DNA from: Martinezella rhizogenes
GTDB taxonomy: Bacteria > Pseudomonadota > Alphaproteobacteria > Rhizobiales > Rhizobiaceae
Reading direction: 5' to 3'
Length of the DNA stretch: 64,000 bases
NCBI RefSeq assembly: GCF_007002745.1
Contig: NZ_SGNY01000008.1
Span: 124,001 to 188,000 of the forward strand
Made by a program: the position numbers and the translations under genes. Below the pieces are notes generated by a model, which saw nothing but the letters and a program-made list of their open reading frames with translations, did not search any database and was not told where the DNA came from. How positions within the stretch are numbered: the first letter of the stretch is position 1; every line of letters starts with the position of its first letter. Positions 46,406-55,374 of this stretch are shown piece by piece.

Positions 46406-46433
46406 GCATGGTGCGGGAGTGGAGAAGAACAAC

Positions 46434-48266
46434 ATGACGGCAAGTCCGGCAACAACAATCGCGCAACGGCGCTTCGGTCCACAACGCGTGGCCGAACGGG
46501 CGCTTGCCGTTCTGGACAAGGCGCTGGGCGCGGTTGCCGCAGCCATCCTTGCAACGCTTCTTGTGGTGGTGCTGGTCAATGTCGCCCTGCGATATCTGTT
46601 CCATACCGGTTTCATCGGCGCGGAAGATCTGGGCATCTGGCTCAATGTGGCGATGATCGCGGTCGGCGCGCCGCTCAGCCTCAAGAGCGCTCTGGCCATG
46701 CGGCTGGATGTATTCGTGCGCTTCCTGCCGGAACGCTTTCATGCCGCAACCGAAGTTCTGGCCGATGCCTTTTCCTTCGTCGCAGCCCTCATCCTCGCCT
46801 TCGGCGGGGTGGAGATTGCGGCCATGCTGGGCGGCACATCGCCAACGCTTGGTCTGCCGGAATGGGTGCGCTTCGGTTTTCTCGGTGCAGGCGGTGCGCT
46901 GATCTTTGTCTATCTGGCGCTTCAACGGATCGGTGAAGGCAAGGCGCTTGCCGTTCTGCTCTCCGTCGCCATCGCGGTCGTTTCTTATGTCGGCCTGCCG
47001 GAACTGTTTATCGATACGAGCCTGCCGCCGAGCCTGTTTCTGGCGCTGACGGCGGCCGTGGGGCTGGTTCTGGCCGCACCGCTTGCCCATGCCTTCCTCG
47101 CCGCCGCCTATGTGGCGATCGCCTTCGGCAGCACCTTGCCGGAGCCGGCCATCGTGTCCTCGACGGTGACGGGCATGTCGAAATTCCTGCTGCTGGCCAT
47201 TCCCTTCTTCCTGCTGGCCGGCAGCCTGCTGACGGAATCAGGCGTCGCCAACCAGCTGGTTCGTTTTGCCGCCTCCATGGTCGGCCACCGGCGGGCAGGG
47301 CTGGCGCAGACGACGCTGTTGACCAGCGTGCTGTTTTCCGGCGCATCCGGCTCCTCGGTCGCCAATGCCGCCTTCGGCGCTTCCACCTTCCAGCCGGAAC
47401 TGGTGAAGCACGGCTATCCGCCGGCGCAGGCGGGCGCGATCATTGCCGCTACCTCGGTGCTGGACAATGTCATTCCGCCTTCCATCGCCTTTCTCATCCT
47501 CGCAACGGCCACCAACCTGTCGGTCGGCTCGTTGCTGGTTGGCGGCTTCTTCGCGGGTGGGCTTATGGCAATCTGCCTTGCGGTGGCAATCCATCTCAGC
47601 GTGCGCAGCGTCGATACCCTGCCGCGGGCGACAGGCAGCGAACGCTGGCGTTCGGCCGTGGCTGCGATACCTGCCTTCGGGCTTGGCGTCATCGTGGTGG
47701 TCGGCATCCGCATCGGCGTCGTCACCACCACGGAAGCTGCGGCCCTTGCCGCCCTTTATACGTTGTTTCTCGGTTTCGGTTACCGGCTGGGCGCGGGCCG
47801 CATTTTCGCGACCTTCCGCCAGTCGGCGGGTGAGGCGGCGGCCATCGGTCTTCTGATCGGCACGGCGGGGCCTTTCGCCTTCCTGCTGGCGGTGGACAAT
47901 GTCTCCGGCCTTGTCACCGATTTTGTGACGCTTCTGGGCGGCAGCAAGATTGCGGTGCTCCTGCTCTCCAACCTCATCCTGCTCGTGGTTGGTCTGGTGC
48001 TGGATATTGGTGCTGCCATCCTGCTGTTCGGGCCGATCCTGCTGCCCGCAGCCGTGGCAGCCGGCATTGATCCCATCCATTTCGGCGTCATTCTCGTGGT
48101 CAATCTGATGATCCATGGCCTGACGCCGCCGCTCGGCATGCTGATCTTCGTGGTCAGCGGCGTCACCCGCATTCCGGCGACAGCACTTTTCCGGGCCGTC
48201 GTTCCCTATCTCGTCTCGCTTCTCGTTTCCCTCGCCATTCTGTGCGCCTGGGCCATTTTCTTCTAA
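46434..48266 (+). CDS. TRAP transporter fused permease (DctQM)
   Basis: A 610-residue membrane protein combining the small DctQ subunit (about 1-170, including NVALRYLFHTGFIGAEDLGIWLNVAMIAVGAPLSL) with the large DctM subunit (about 190-610, with SKFLLLAIPFFLLAGSLLTESG, SGASGSSVANAAFGA and LTPPLGMLIFVVSG). TRAP systems drive organic-acid import with sodium. The ATG at 46434 follows GGAGAAG; an earlier start at 46323 would overlap the monooxygenase. It is placed between the monooxygenase and DctP genes, so the enzyme's substrate is probably imported by this system. Confidence 0.94.
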   Translation: MTASPATTIAQRRFGPQRVAERALAVLDKALGAVAAAILATLLVVVLVNVALRYLFHTGFIGAEDLGIWLNVAMIAVGAPLSLKSALAMRLDVFVRFLPERFHAATEVLADAFSFVAALILAFGGVEIAAMLGGTSPTLGLPEWVRFGFLGAGGALIFVYLALQRIGEGKALAVLLSVAIAVVSYVGLPELFIDTSLPPSLFLALTAAVGLVLAAPLAHAFLAAAYVAIAFGSTLPEPAIVSSTVTGMSKFLLLAIPFFLLAGSLLTESGVANQLVRFAASMVGHRRAGLAQTTLLTSVLFSGASGSSVANAAFGASTFQPELVKHGYPPAQAGAIIAATSVLDNVIPPSIAFLILATATNLSVGSLLVGGFFAGGLMAICLAVAIHLSVRSVDTLPRATGSERWRSAVAAIPAFGLGVIVVVGIRIGVVTTTEAAALAALYTLFLGFGYRLGAGRIFATFRQSAGEAAAIGLLIGTAGPFAFLLAVDNVSGLVTDFVTLLGGSKIAVLLLSNLILLVVGLVLDIGAAILLFGPILLPAAVAAGIDPIHFGVILVVNLMIHGLTPPLGMLIFVVSGVTRIPATALFRAVVPYLVSLLVSLAILCAWAIFF

Positions 48267-48281
48267 ATTTGGGGTTCAATC

Positions 48282-49280
48282 ATGACTATTATCGATCGCC
48301 GCAATCTCCTCAAACTCTCCGCCATCGGCGCCGCAACGCTCGCCGCGCCCGCCTTTGTGCGTACGGCGAATGCCAGAACCCGCAGCCTCACCGTTGCCTC
48401 GCTGTTTGCCGATGACAAGCCGGAGACGAAAATCTGGGTGAAGATCAGCGAGCTGGTGGAGGCAAAGCTGCCCGGCCGTTTCCGTTTCAACATCGTCAAG
48501 AGCGGTGCGCTGGGCGGTGAAAAGGAAGTGGCGGAAAATATCCGCCTGGGCTCGGTTCAGGCGAGCCTTTCGACAGTCTCCTCGCTTTCGGGCTGGGTGC
48601 CGGAACTGCAGATCCTCGATCTACCTTTCCTGTTCCGCGATGCCGACCATGTGCGCAAGGTGGTGACGGGCGAGACTGGCACTGATCTGAAGACGAAGCT
48701 CGCCGCCCAGCAATTCATCGCCGCCGATTTCATCAATTACGGCGCACGCCATCTTCTGACCAAGGAGCCGGTAACCCGGCCGGAGCAGCTGGAAGGCAAG
48801 AAGATCCGTGTCATCCAGAGCCCGCTGCACACCAAGCTGTGGAGCGCCTTCGGCACCACCCCGGTAGGGATTCCGATTACCGAGACCTATAATGCGCTGG
48901 CAACCGGCGTGGCTGATGCCATGGATCTCACCAAGTCCGCTTATGCCGGCTTCAAGCTTTACGAGGTCGTGCCCTATCTGACGGAAACCGGCCACATCTG
49001 GGCTTCAGGCGTCGTCTATTACGGTGCGACCTTCTGGAACCAGCTGGATGACGAAGAGAAGAAGGTTCTCCTGGAAGCATCGAGCGAAGGCGCGCAGTAT
49101 TTCAACCAGCTGATCGTCGAGGACGAGGTAAAGTCCGTCGAGCTTGCGCTCTCCAAGGGCGGCAAGGTGCTGCAGCCGGAAGCGCTGGACGAATGGCGCA
49201 AGGGCGCGCAGGGCGTCTGGCAGGATTTCTCCGGCATTGTTGGCGGCATCGAGAAGATACAGGCTGTGCAGTCGGCCTGA
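48282..49280 (+). CDS. TRAP transporter substrate-binding protein (DctP)
   Basis: A 332-residue periplasmic binding protein. The signal carries a twin-arginine motif (DRRNLLKLSAIGAATLAAPAFVRTANA), so it is probably exported folded by Tat. The DctP fold is recognisable from SGALGGEKEVAENIRLGSVQASLSTVSSL, FPFLFRD-like LDLPFLFRDADH, and the ligand-Arg strand GKKIRVIQSPLH followed by PITETYNALATGVADAMD. The conserved arginine suggests a carboxylate, or here possibly a sulfonate, ligand. It ends the operon; a strong hairpin terminator follows 20 bp later. Confidence 0.93.
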   Translation: MTIIDRRNLLKLSAIGAATLAAPAFVRTANARTRSLTVASLFADDKPETKIWVKISELVEAKLPGRFRFNIVKSGALGGEKEVAENIRLGSVQASLSTVSSLSGWVPELQILDLPFLFRDADHVRKVVTGETGTDLKTKLAAQQFIAADFINYGARHLLTKEPVTRPEQLEGKKIRVIQSPLHTKLWSAFGTTPVGIPITETYNALATGVADAMDLTKSAYAGFKLYEVVPYLTETGHIWASGVVYYGATFWNQLDDEEKKVLLEASSEGAQYFNQLIVEDEVKSVELALSKGGKVLQPEALDEWRKGAQGVWQDFSGIVGGIEKIQAVQSA

Positions 49281-49300
49281 TAATACGGCCCATCAAAATC

Positions 49301-49338
49301 AGGAAACCCCGTGCGTCCTTCGGGCGCACGGGGTTTCT
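49301..49338. terminator. Bidirectional intrinsic terminator
   Basis: A 14-bp stem (AAACCCCGTGCG with CGCACGGGGTTT, loop around TCCTTCGGG) is followed by TCTTTTG on the plus strand and a T-rich stretch on the minus strand. It lies between the convergent DctP and AztD genes. Confidence 0.88.
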
Positions 49339-49349
49339 TTTGTTCGGTA

Positions 49350-50600
49350 TCAGTGCGAAGCGCCGGAGCCGCCAACGGCAACGATGGAGTAAGGCTGGCC
49401 TTCCACCGCAAGCGTACGGGTTTCCTTCAGGCTTTCCGCATCCACCACGCGCACCAGCGAATGGCGCGGATCGGAAATTGCGACCTGCCCGTCGGCAACG
49501 GCGAGACGCGGACGCGGATCGCGCCAATGGCCATCCTTGCTGTAGGGTTCGGTCACCTTCGCCTTGCGGGTGATGGCGCCTTCCAGCACGTCAAGCACGT
49601 GCAGGTCGCCATCTTCCGTCAGGATATAGGCATTGCGCGGATTGGCGGGGTCGAGGATGAAATCGACGCGTCGGGTCGGCAACTCCACCAGACGGAAGGC
49701 GTCCTTGCTGTCAGGATCGATCAGGACGACCTTGTCTTCACCGTAGTTTCCAAGGAAAAACTGCATGGATTTGCCGCCGAGCAGCGTGCCGGTATAGGCT
49801 TTCGGGAAATCTTCCGGATAGGCCAGCATTTCGAGCTTCGGGCCATCCGTGCCGCCCGGCCGGGCAACGAGAATGCCTTCCTTGCAGCCAAAAGCCGCAA
49901 GCCGTGCGGATGTCGCCTCGCCGTGCAGATCGGTGCATGTTGCCTGTTCACCAACCTGCTTGCCTTCCCTGTCAAGAACCCGCAACCCGATGCGGGGTGG
50001 CAGCGTGTCGGGTTTGGTTTCGATCTGCGTATTGGGTACGGACACCAGAACGTAACGGCCCATCGTCACCGCCACGCCGTGATGCGGGGCGGTCGTATCG
50101 ACAGTGCGGACCTTTGCCTTGCCGTCCAGCAGGGCAGCCTCATCGATGATCTCAGCCTTGCCGCCACGGTCGTAGAACAGGATGGCATGGTCATCATGCG
50201 GCACGACGTGGAACGGGCGTTTGCCTTCGAAGGTAACGGGCAGCAGTGCTGCATCTTCCACATCCAGATCGCGGTGTTCACCGTGGTCGGAAAAGACGAT
50301 GCCGGTCTTGATCACATGCACGATATCCGAATCTGACTGTGTGGCGAAAACAGTCTTGCCGGAGGCGCTGGCGGTCAGCGCCGCATAGCCCTTGAGGTCG
50401 TAGCGTCCGAGTTCCTTGCCGGTTTCGAAATTGATCGCGCGCACCACCGGCTGGGTGTGATCGGCGATGAAGAGACGCCATTCCTTGACGGTGTCGCCGC
50501 TTTCTTCCGCCTGCGCCACGCCAGAGGCGAGCGGCAGGGTGAGGGCAAGGCACGTGGCAAGCGCGCTCATGCCAAGGTGCTGTTGAAGGGAAAATCTCAT
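49350..50600 (-). CDS. aztD: Zinc metallochaperone AztD
   Basis: A 416-residue periplasmic beta-propeller protein. A Sec signal peptide ends near residue 31 (SGVAQA/EES). The body is made of seven-bladed repeats with histidine-rich strands (ADHTQP, FSDHGEHRDLDVED, FHVVPHDDHAILFYD, TTAPHHGVAV, TDLHGEATSARLAAFGCKEG) fitting AztD, which delivers zinc to the AztC binding protein. The ATG at 50600 follows GGAAGGAA. The aztABC transporter genes, usually adjacent, are absent here. A Zur-like box lies 67 bp upstream, so zinc starvation should induce it. Confidence 0.88.
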   Translation of the reverse strand: MRFSLQQHLGMSALATCLALTLPLASGVAQAEESGDTVKEWRLFIADHTQPVVRAINFETGKELGRYDLKGYAALTASASGKTVFATQSDSDIVHVIKTGIVFSDHGEHRDLDVEDAALLPVTFEGKRPFHVVPHDDHAILFYDRGGKAEIIDEAALLDGKAKVRTVDTTAPHHGVAVTMGRYVLVSVPNTQIETKPDTLPPRIGLRVLDREGKQVGEQATCTDLHGEATSARLAAFGCKEGILVARPGGTDGPKLEMLAYPEDFPKAYTGTLLGGKSMQFFLGNYGEDKVVLIDPDSKDAFRLVELPTRRVDFILDPANPRNAYILTEDGDLHVLDVLEGAITRKAKVTEPYSKDGHWRDPRPRLAVADGQVAISDPRHSLVRVVDAESLKETRTLAVEGQPYSIVAVGGSGASH

Positions 50601-50666
50601 GGTGTTCCTTCCAGACGTTATCATCCCCGTGCGGATACGAACCGGTATCGGTTCTGATGGATGATT

Positions 50667-50684
50667 GTAATGTTATTACGTTAC
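50667..50684. promoter_or_regulatory. Putative Zur box
   Basis: GTAATGTTATTACGTTAC is a near-palindrome that closely follows the alphaproteobacterial Zur consensus (GTAATGTAATAACATTAC type, about 15/18 from memory). It sits in the promoter region of aztD. Confidence 0.72.
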
Positions 50685-50839
50685 GAGATTGCTTATTAGC
50701 ATTACGTGCGGGGGCGATGTCAACCGATGCCGACGTCTTGGTACGGAAAAATCTGGATGGGGACCGTGAGGCGGGAGAAGGGGAGGCGGGCGACGCTTCA
50801 GCGTCAGGCCGTATTTACCGAAGGGCGGTAAAGCCGAAT

Positions 50840-50872
50840 AAAAAGGGCAGGCGCATCGCTGCGCCTGCCTCC
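50840..50872 (-). terminator. Intrinsic terminator of the semialdehyde dehydrogenase gene
   Basis: A perfect stem GGCAGGCGCA/TGCGCCTGCC with a 4-base loop is followed on the minus strand by CTTTTTATT, directly after the stop of the 50880-52391 gene. Confidence 0.88.
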
Positions 50873-50879
50873 GTCAGTT

Positions 50880-52391
50880 TTAGCGGATATCGTCAGGCAG
50901 AACATCCGAAGGGATGTTCTGGTAGGAAACCGGACGCATGAAGCGGCGGATCGACATGGTGCCAACAGAGGTTGCGCCGAAGTTCGTCGATGCCGGGTAA
51001 GGACCGCCATGAACCATGGCTTCGGAGACTTCCACGCCGGTCGGGAAACCGTTGGCGAGAACGCGGCCGGCCTTGCGCTCCAGGATCGGCAGCAGCTTGC
51101 GGCCGAGTTCGGCGTCGCCGCCATCCAGATGCAGGGTGGCCGTCAGCTGGCCTTCGAAGCTCTTTGCGACTTCCAGCATTTCTTCCGGGCTATCGACCGT
51201 CACGATGAGGCCGAGCGGTCCGAAGACTTCTTCGGCAAGTGCGTGGTTGGCAACCCAGTCCTTGCCGGACACCCGGTACAGATAAGGCGTTGCATTGCGC
51301 AGGTTGCAGGTGGTGGTCAGCACGTCGCGCACGCCGTTGCCGGCGGCGATACGGTCGCGGCCGTCACGATAGGCAGAAGCGATACCATCCGTCAGCATGA
51401 CCTGCGGGCCGACTTCGGAAAGCGCGGCACGTGCGGTTTCAGCAACCGCATCCGCCTGCTCGGAGAGAATGACGGCGATGCCGGGATTGGTGCAGAACTG
51501 GCCCGCACCCATGGTCAGCGAACCGGCCCAGCCCTTGGCGATGGCCTCGCCACGAGCGGAAACGGCCTCCGGCAGCAGGAACATCGGGTTCACGGAGCCG
51601 AGTTCGCCGAAGAAGGGGATCGGCTCGGGGCGCTGGGCGCAGAGATCGAACAGCGCGCGACCGCCGGCAAGCGAACCGGTGAAACCGACCGCCTTGATGC
51701 GCGGATGCTGCACGAGCGCGGAACCGACATCGCGGCGGCCGCCCTGGATCAACGAGAAGACGCCGGGATGCAGATTGTGCTTCTTGACGGCGGCAAGAAC
51801 CGCTTCGGCAACGATTTCACCGGTGCCGGGATGGGCGGAATGGCCCTTGACGACGACGGGGCAGCCGGCGGCCAGAGCAGCAGCGGTGTCACCACCGGCC
51901 GTGGAGAAGGCGAGCGGGAAGTTCGACGCGCCGAAGACGGCGACGGGGCCGATCGGGCGCTGCATCAGGCGGATATCCGGGCGCGGCAGCGGCTGGCGAT
52001 CCGGCAGCGCTTCGTCGTGGCGGCGGTCGAGATAGTCACCTTTGCGGATATGCGAGGCGAAAAGGCGGAGCTGGCCAACGGTGCGGCCACGTTCGCCCTG
52101 CAGGCGTCCTGCGGGCAGGCCGGTCTCGGACGAGCCGATTTCGGTTATGGCGTCGGCGCGGGCTTCGATCTCATCGGCGATGGTGTCGAGGAATGCGGCG
52201 CGCTCTTCGCGGGTGGTGTAGCCGTAGCTCCAGAAGGCTTCTTCAGCAGCTTCCGCAGCCTTGTTCACCAGATCGACCGTGCCGACCGAAAAATCGAAAG
52301 CCTCGCCATGTGCAGGCTCGCTGCGGAATTTTGCTTCCGTTGCGACCCATTCTCCTGCAACCAGATGTTTGCCGTGCGGCTTGAAACTCAT
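50880..52391 (-). CDS. Alpha-ketoglutarate semialdehyde dehydrogenase (2,5-dioxovalerate dehydrogenase)
   Basis: A 503-residue aldehyde dehydrogenase of the KGSADH clade. The catalytic Cys300 lies in MGAGQFCTNPG and the general base Glu263 in PFFGELGSVNP. The cofactor region GPVAVFGASNFPLAFSTAGGDTA (about 148-170) and VVKGHSAHPGTGE are typical of the clade. It oxidises 2,5-dioxopentanoate to 2-oxoglutarate in galactarate, glucarate, pentose or hydroxyproline breakdown. The start is the ATG at 52391 (MSFKPHGKHLVAGEW). It is monocistronic, with its own terminator. Its upstream pathway enzymes are not in the window; the hexonate operon to the right does not need it. Confidence 0.9.
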   Translation of the reverse strand: MSFKPHGKHLVAGEWVATEAKFRSEPAHGEAFDFSVGTVDLVNKAAEAAEEAFWSYGYTTREERAAFLDTIADEIEARADAITEIGSSETGLPAGRLQGERGRTVGQLRLFASHIRKGDYLDRRHDEALPDRQPLPRPDIRLMQRPIGPVAVFGASNFPLAFSTAGGDTAAALAAGCPVVVKGHSAHPGTGEIVAEAVLAAVKKHNLHPGVFSLIQGGRRDVGSALVQHPRIKAVGFTGSLAGGRALFDLCAQRPEPIPFFGELGSVNPMFLLPEAVSARGEAIAKGWAGSLTMGAGQFCTNPGIAVILSEQADAVAETARAALSEVGPQVMLTDGIASAYRDGRDRIAAGNGVRDVLTTTCNLRNATPYLYRVSGKDWVANHALAEEVFGPLGLIVTVDSPEEMLEVAKSFEGQLTATLHLDGGDAELGRKLLPILERKAGRVLANGFPTGVEVSEAMVHGGPYPASTNFGATSVGTMSIRRFMRPVSYQNIPSDVLPDDIR

Positions 52392-52633
52392 TGTGCTCTT
52401 CCCTGAAAATCTGATCCTGCGTGGAAAATCCACCCGACACCGTGGCATCGACCGAAAGGCGACAGCACAAACGCCATCAGCCGCGGTCCTCGCCCGGTTG
52501 CCTTCTGCCTTAGCCCGTGCGGGGCCTGAGCGAAAGGCGGTTTCTCAACTATTTGACCAAAAAGTGTGATTAATTGGGCGAGACGTGAAAAACACCCGCT
52601 TCCGTTTACGCGCACGGCGTTTTATATGACGTC

Positions 52634-53014
52634 ATGATGACAAATAGACTTCCGAAATACATCGCCTGGTCGGTTTTTCTGCTGATCGTGATCGTTACAA
52701 TCTGCCCGATCGGCTTTCGGCCTCACACGCTGACGACGGTGGGGATAGACCGTGCCGCCGCCTTCGCTTTCTGCTCGGCGGCTTTCGTGTTTGCCTATCC
52801 GCGCCACTGGCTCGCCGTCATCGTTGCGGGCGTCACTGCGGCTTTTGGTATCGAGGCGCTGCAGTTTCTGTCGCCCACACGGCATCCGCATTTGATGGAC
52901 GCCGCGGTGAAAGCCGCCGGCGCCATAGCCGGCGGGCTGGCTGCTCTTTCCTATCTCCAGTTCAGGGCACGATTGACCGCAGCTTCTCTCATCAGTCATT
53001 CCGACTCAAGGTGA
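52634..53014 (+). CDS. VanZ-like small membrane protein
   Basis: A 126-residue hydrophobic protein with about four membrane segments (YIAWSVFLLIVIVTICPIGFRP, AAAFAFCSAAFVFAY, WLAVIVAGVTAAFGIEALQFL, AVKAAGAIAGGLAAL). The pattern I-C-P-I-G-F-R-P followed by a GIEALQFLSPTRHPHLMDAAVKAAGA strand resembles VanZ-like proteins, with the usual polar residues in the third segment (E, Q, R, H, D). Alternative starts are ATG 52634 and ATG 52637. Biochemical role unknown. It stands alone between two minus-strand units. Confidence 0.75.
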   Translation: MMTNRLPKYIAWSVFLLIVIVTICPIGFRPHTLTTVGIDRAAAFAFCSAAFVFAYPRHWLAVIVAGVTAAFGIEALQFLSPTRHPHLMDAAVKAAGAIAGGLAALSYLQFRARLTAASLISHSDSR

Positions 53015-53030
53015 TGGCGGACTAAAGAAC

Positions 53031-54239
53031 TCATTCGGCGCTCGTTCCCAGCCCGAAACGAGCATGTGACAAGGTGCGCTCGATACCGCGCAGCTCCGCC
53101 AGCCCTTTCAGCCGGCCGATGGCGGGATAACCGGGCTGCGCCCCGCGCGTCAGATCGTCGAGGATTTCCTGCCCGTGATCGGGCCGCATCGGAATGGTGT
53201 GGTCTTCACGGCCTTCGGCGCGACGGCGGGTTTCCTCCGACAGAAGTGCGGCGATGACGGCGACCATGTCGGTGCCGCCTTCCAGATGTTCGTCCTCGAA
53301 GAAGGAGCAGGGCACGGTATCGGTGTCACGCGTCACATTGCGCAGATGCACGAAATGGATGCGATCGGCAAAACGGCTGGCGATGAAGGGCAGGTCGTTA
53401 TCCGCCCGTGCGCCGAGCGAGCCGGTGCAGAGCGTCACGCCATTGGCGCGGCTGTCGACCTTTGAGAGCATGTGGGCATAGTCCGCCTCCGTTGAGAGAA
53501 TACGCGGCAGACCGAGCAGCGGCCATGGCGGATCATCACCATGGGCGCAGATGTTGATGCCCACTTCCTCGGCAACCGGTGTCACCTCGGCGAGAAAATC
53601 GATCAGGTTCTGCTGCAGCCTTTCACGGTTGACGCCGTGATAGGAGCGCAGTTTTTCGAGCAGCTGGGCGAGCGTATAACCATCCGCCGAGCCGGGCAGG
53701 CCAGCGCCGATATTGCGCCCGAGCGCGGTGATTTTTGTATCCGGCATGTCGGCGAAGCGTTTTGCCGCTTCCTCCAGCAGCCAGTCCGGATAGTCGGCCC
53801 CGGCGTCCGGGCGTTTCAGAATATGAATGTCGAAGGCGGCGAAATCGGGAAGATCGAAGCGCATCGCCTTTGCGCCGTGTCTGGTTTCCCAGCGCAGGTC
53901 GGTGCGGGTCCAGTCCAGCACCGGCATGAAATTATAGCAGACGGTGCGGATGCCGGAGGCGGAGAGGCGGCGCAGGGTTTCCTGCCAGTTGGCGATGTGA
54001 TTTTTCCAATCCCCGGTCTGGGTCTTGATGTCTTCGGAGACGGGCACGCTTTCCACCACGTCCCAATAAAGCCCGCCGGCCTTGATCGCCTCATGCCGTT
54101 TGGTGATTTCGTCCACCGGCCAGACATCGCCGGTGGCGATGTGGTGCAACGCGCTGACGATGCCTTCCGCACCCGCCTGAGCCGCATCCTGAACCGTGAC
54201 CTTGTCGACCGGGCCGAACCAGCGCCATGTATGTCTCAT
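53031..54239 (-). CDS. uxuA: Mannonate dehydratase
   Basis: A 402-residue TIM-barrel enzyme that dehydrates D-mannonate to 2-keto-3-deoxy-D-gluconate. The start MRHTWRWFGPVDKVTVQDAAQAGAEGIVSALHHIATGDVWPVDEI is diagnostic of UxuA. Candidate metal ligands are in ICAHGDDPP, TLCTGSLG, HFVHLRNV and MRPDHGQEI. Length is typical. It is the last gene of the hexonate operon, 16 bp after the dehydrogenase. KDG kinase and aldolase are not in the window. Confidence 0.95.
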   Translation of the reverse strand: MRHTWRWFGPVDKVTVQDAAQAGAEGIVSALHHIATGDVWPVDEITKRHEAIKAGGLYWDVVESVPVSEDIKTQTGDWKNHIANWQETLRRLSASGIRTVCYNFMPVLDWTRTDLRWETRHGAKAMRFDLPDFAAFDIHILKRPDAGADYPDWLLEEAAKRFADMPDTKITALGRNIGAGLPGSADGYTLAQLLEKLRSYHGVNRERLQQNLIDFLAEVTPVAEEVGINICAHGDDPPWPLLGLPRILSTEADYAHMLSKVDSRANGVTLCTGSLGARADNDLPFIASRFADRIHFVHLRNVTRDTDTVPCSFFEDEHLEGGTDMVAVIAALLSEETRRRAEGREDHTIPMRPDHGQEILDDLTRGAQPGYPAIGRLKGLAELRGIERTLSHARFGLGTSAE

Positions 54240-54255
54240 CTTAAATCCTCAAATA

Positions 54256-55302
54256 TCAGTCTGCTGAAAATGTCAGTTGCACCTTGCAGGCGGCGGAGCG
54301 GTCTCCGGCCTGTTCAAAGGCCGCTTTCGCCTCGCCAAGCGGGAAGCTGTGGGAAATGATCGGCCGCACATCGATCCCGTGCGTGGAGATAAGCCCGGCG
54401 GCGATGGCGAATTCATCATGGAAACGCTGCGAGCCGCGCCAGAGGATTTCCTTGCCCACCAATGCATTGAGCGGAATGGTGATGTCGCCGGTGACGCCCA
54501 CCTGTACGATGGTGCCGCGCGGGCGCACGCAGGCAAAGGCGGTTCGAAGGGCGGGGCCGGCGGCGGAGCAATCGAAAATGACGTCGAAATAACCTTTGTT
54601 GTCCTGATAGGGCAAAAGCGCCTCCGCGTCCTTCGCGACATTGATGGTGCGGTCGGCACCCATCGCGGGTGCGCGTTCCAGCGCGGCATCGGTGAGATCG
54701 GTGGCGACGATGGTGCCGGCGCCGGCATGGCGGGCGGCGGCAATGGTCAGAAGGCCGATGGGACCGGCGCCGGTGACCAGCACCTTCGCACCTGTCAGAT
54801 CGCCGGCCTGGGCAACTGCATGCAGGCAGACGGCGAGCGGTTCGGTGCAGGCGGCCTCGGCGGGCGAGGTCGCGTCTGAAAATGTTGCGCATTGTTTTGC
54901 CGGAACCACCAGCCGGTCGCGGAACATGCCCTGCTCATGTGGCAGGCGCATGGCACTGCCCATGAAGCGCATCTCGAGGCAATGGATCGGCTGGCCCTTC
55001 AGGCAGAACTGGCAATGGCCGCAGGGCTGCGACGGATTGACAGCGACGAGCTGGCCGATGGCGAGCCCGCTGGCGCCAGCGCCCAAAGCTGCGATATGGC
55101 CGGATGCCTCGTGACCGCAGATGATCGGCTCGCGCACCCGCACCGGGCCGAAACCGCCATCCTGATAATAATGCAGATCGGAGCCGCAGATGCCGCCTGC
55201 CGCCATGGTGAGCAGCACTTCGCCGGGGCCGGGAGCCACAAGCTCCTGGGTTTCGACGCGGATGTCCTTAACGCCGTGTAGACGTGCCACGCGTGTCTGC
55301 AT
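54256..55302 (-). CDS. Zinc-dependent L-idonate 5-dehydrogenase-like MDR enzyme
   Basis: A 348-residue medium-chain dehydrogenase. Catalytic zinc residues lie in GGICGSDLHYY and CGHEASGHI. The structural zinc cysteines are CGHCQFCLKGQPIHC (about 91-105). The Rossmann motif is VTGAGPIGLL (about 171-180). It is closest in look to L-idonate/L-gulonate 5-dehydrogenases (IdnD). It probably interconverts a hexonate with a 5-keto or fructuronate-type intermediate feeding UxuA. Exact substrate is uncertain. Co-transcribed with the TRAP transporter and uxuA. Confidence 0.85.
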   Translation of the reverse strand: MQTRVARLHGVKDIRVETQELVAPGPGEVLLTMAAGGICGSDLHYYQDGGFGPVRVREPIICGHEASGHIAALGAGASGLAIGQLVAVNPSQPCGHCQFCLKGQPIHCLEMRFMGSAMRLPHEQGMFRDRLVVPAKQCATFSDATSPAEAACTEPLAVCLHAVAQAGDLTGAKVLVTGAGPIGLLTIAAARHAGAGTIVATDLTDAALERAPAMGADRTINVAKDAEALLPYQDNKGYFDVIFDCSAAGPALRTAFACVRPRGTIVQVGVTGDITIPLNALVGKEILWRGSQRFHDEFAIAAGLISTHGIDVRPIISHSFPLGEAKAAFEQAGDRSAACKVQLTFSAD

Positions 55303-55374
55303 GACGATGCCCTCATTTATGGGTGTTTTATGGATGAACCCGCGCGGCGAACCGCGCGGGCAATGATGTTTGCG

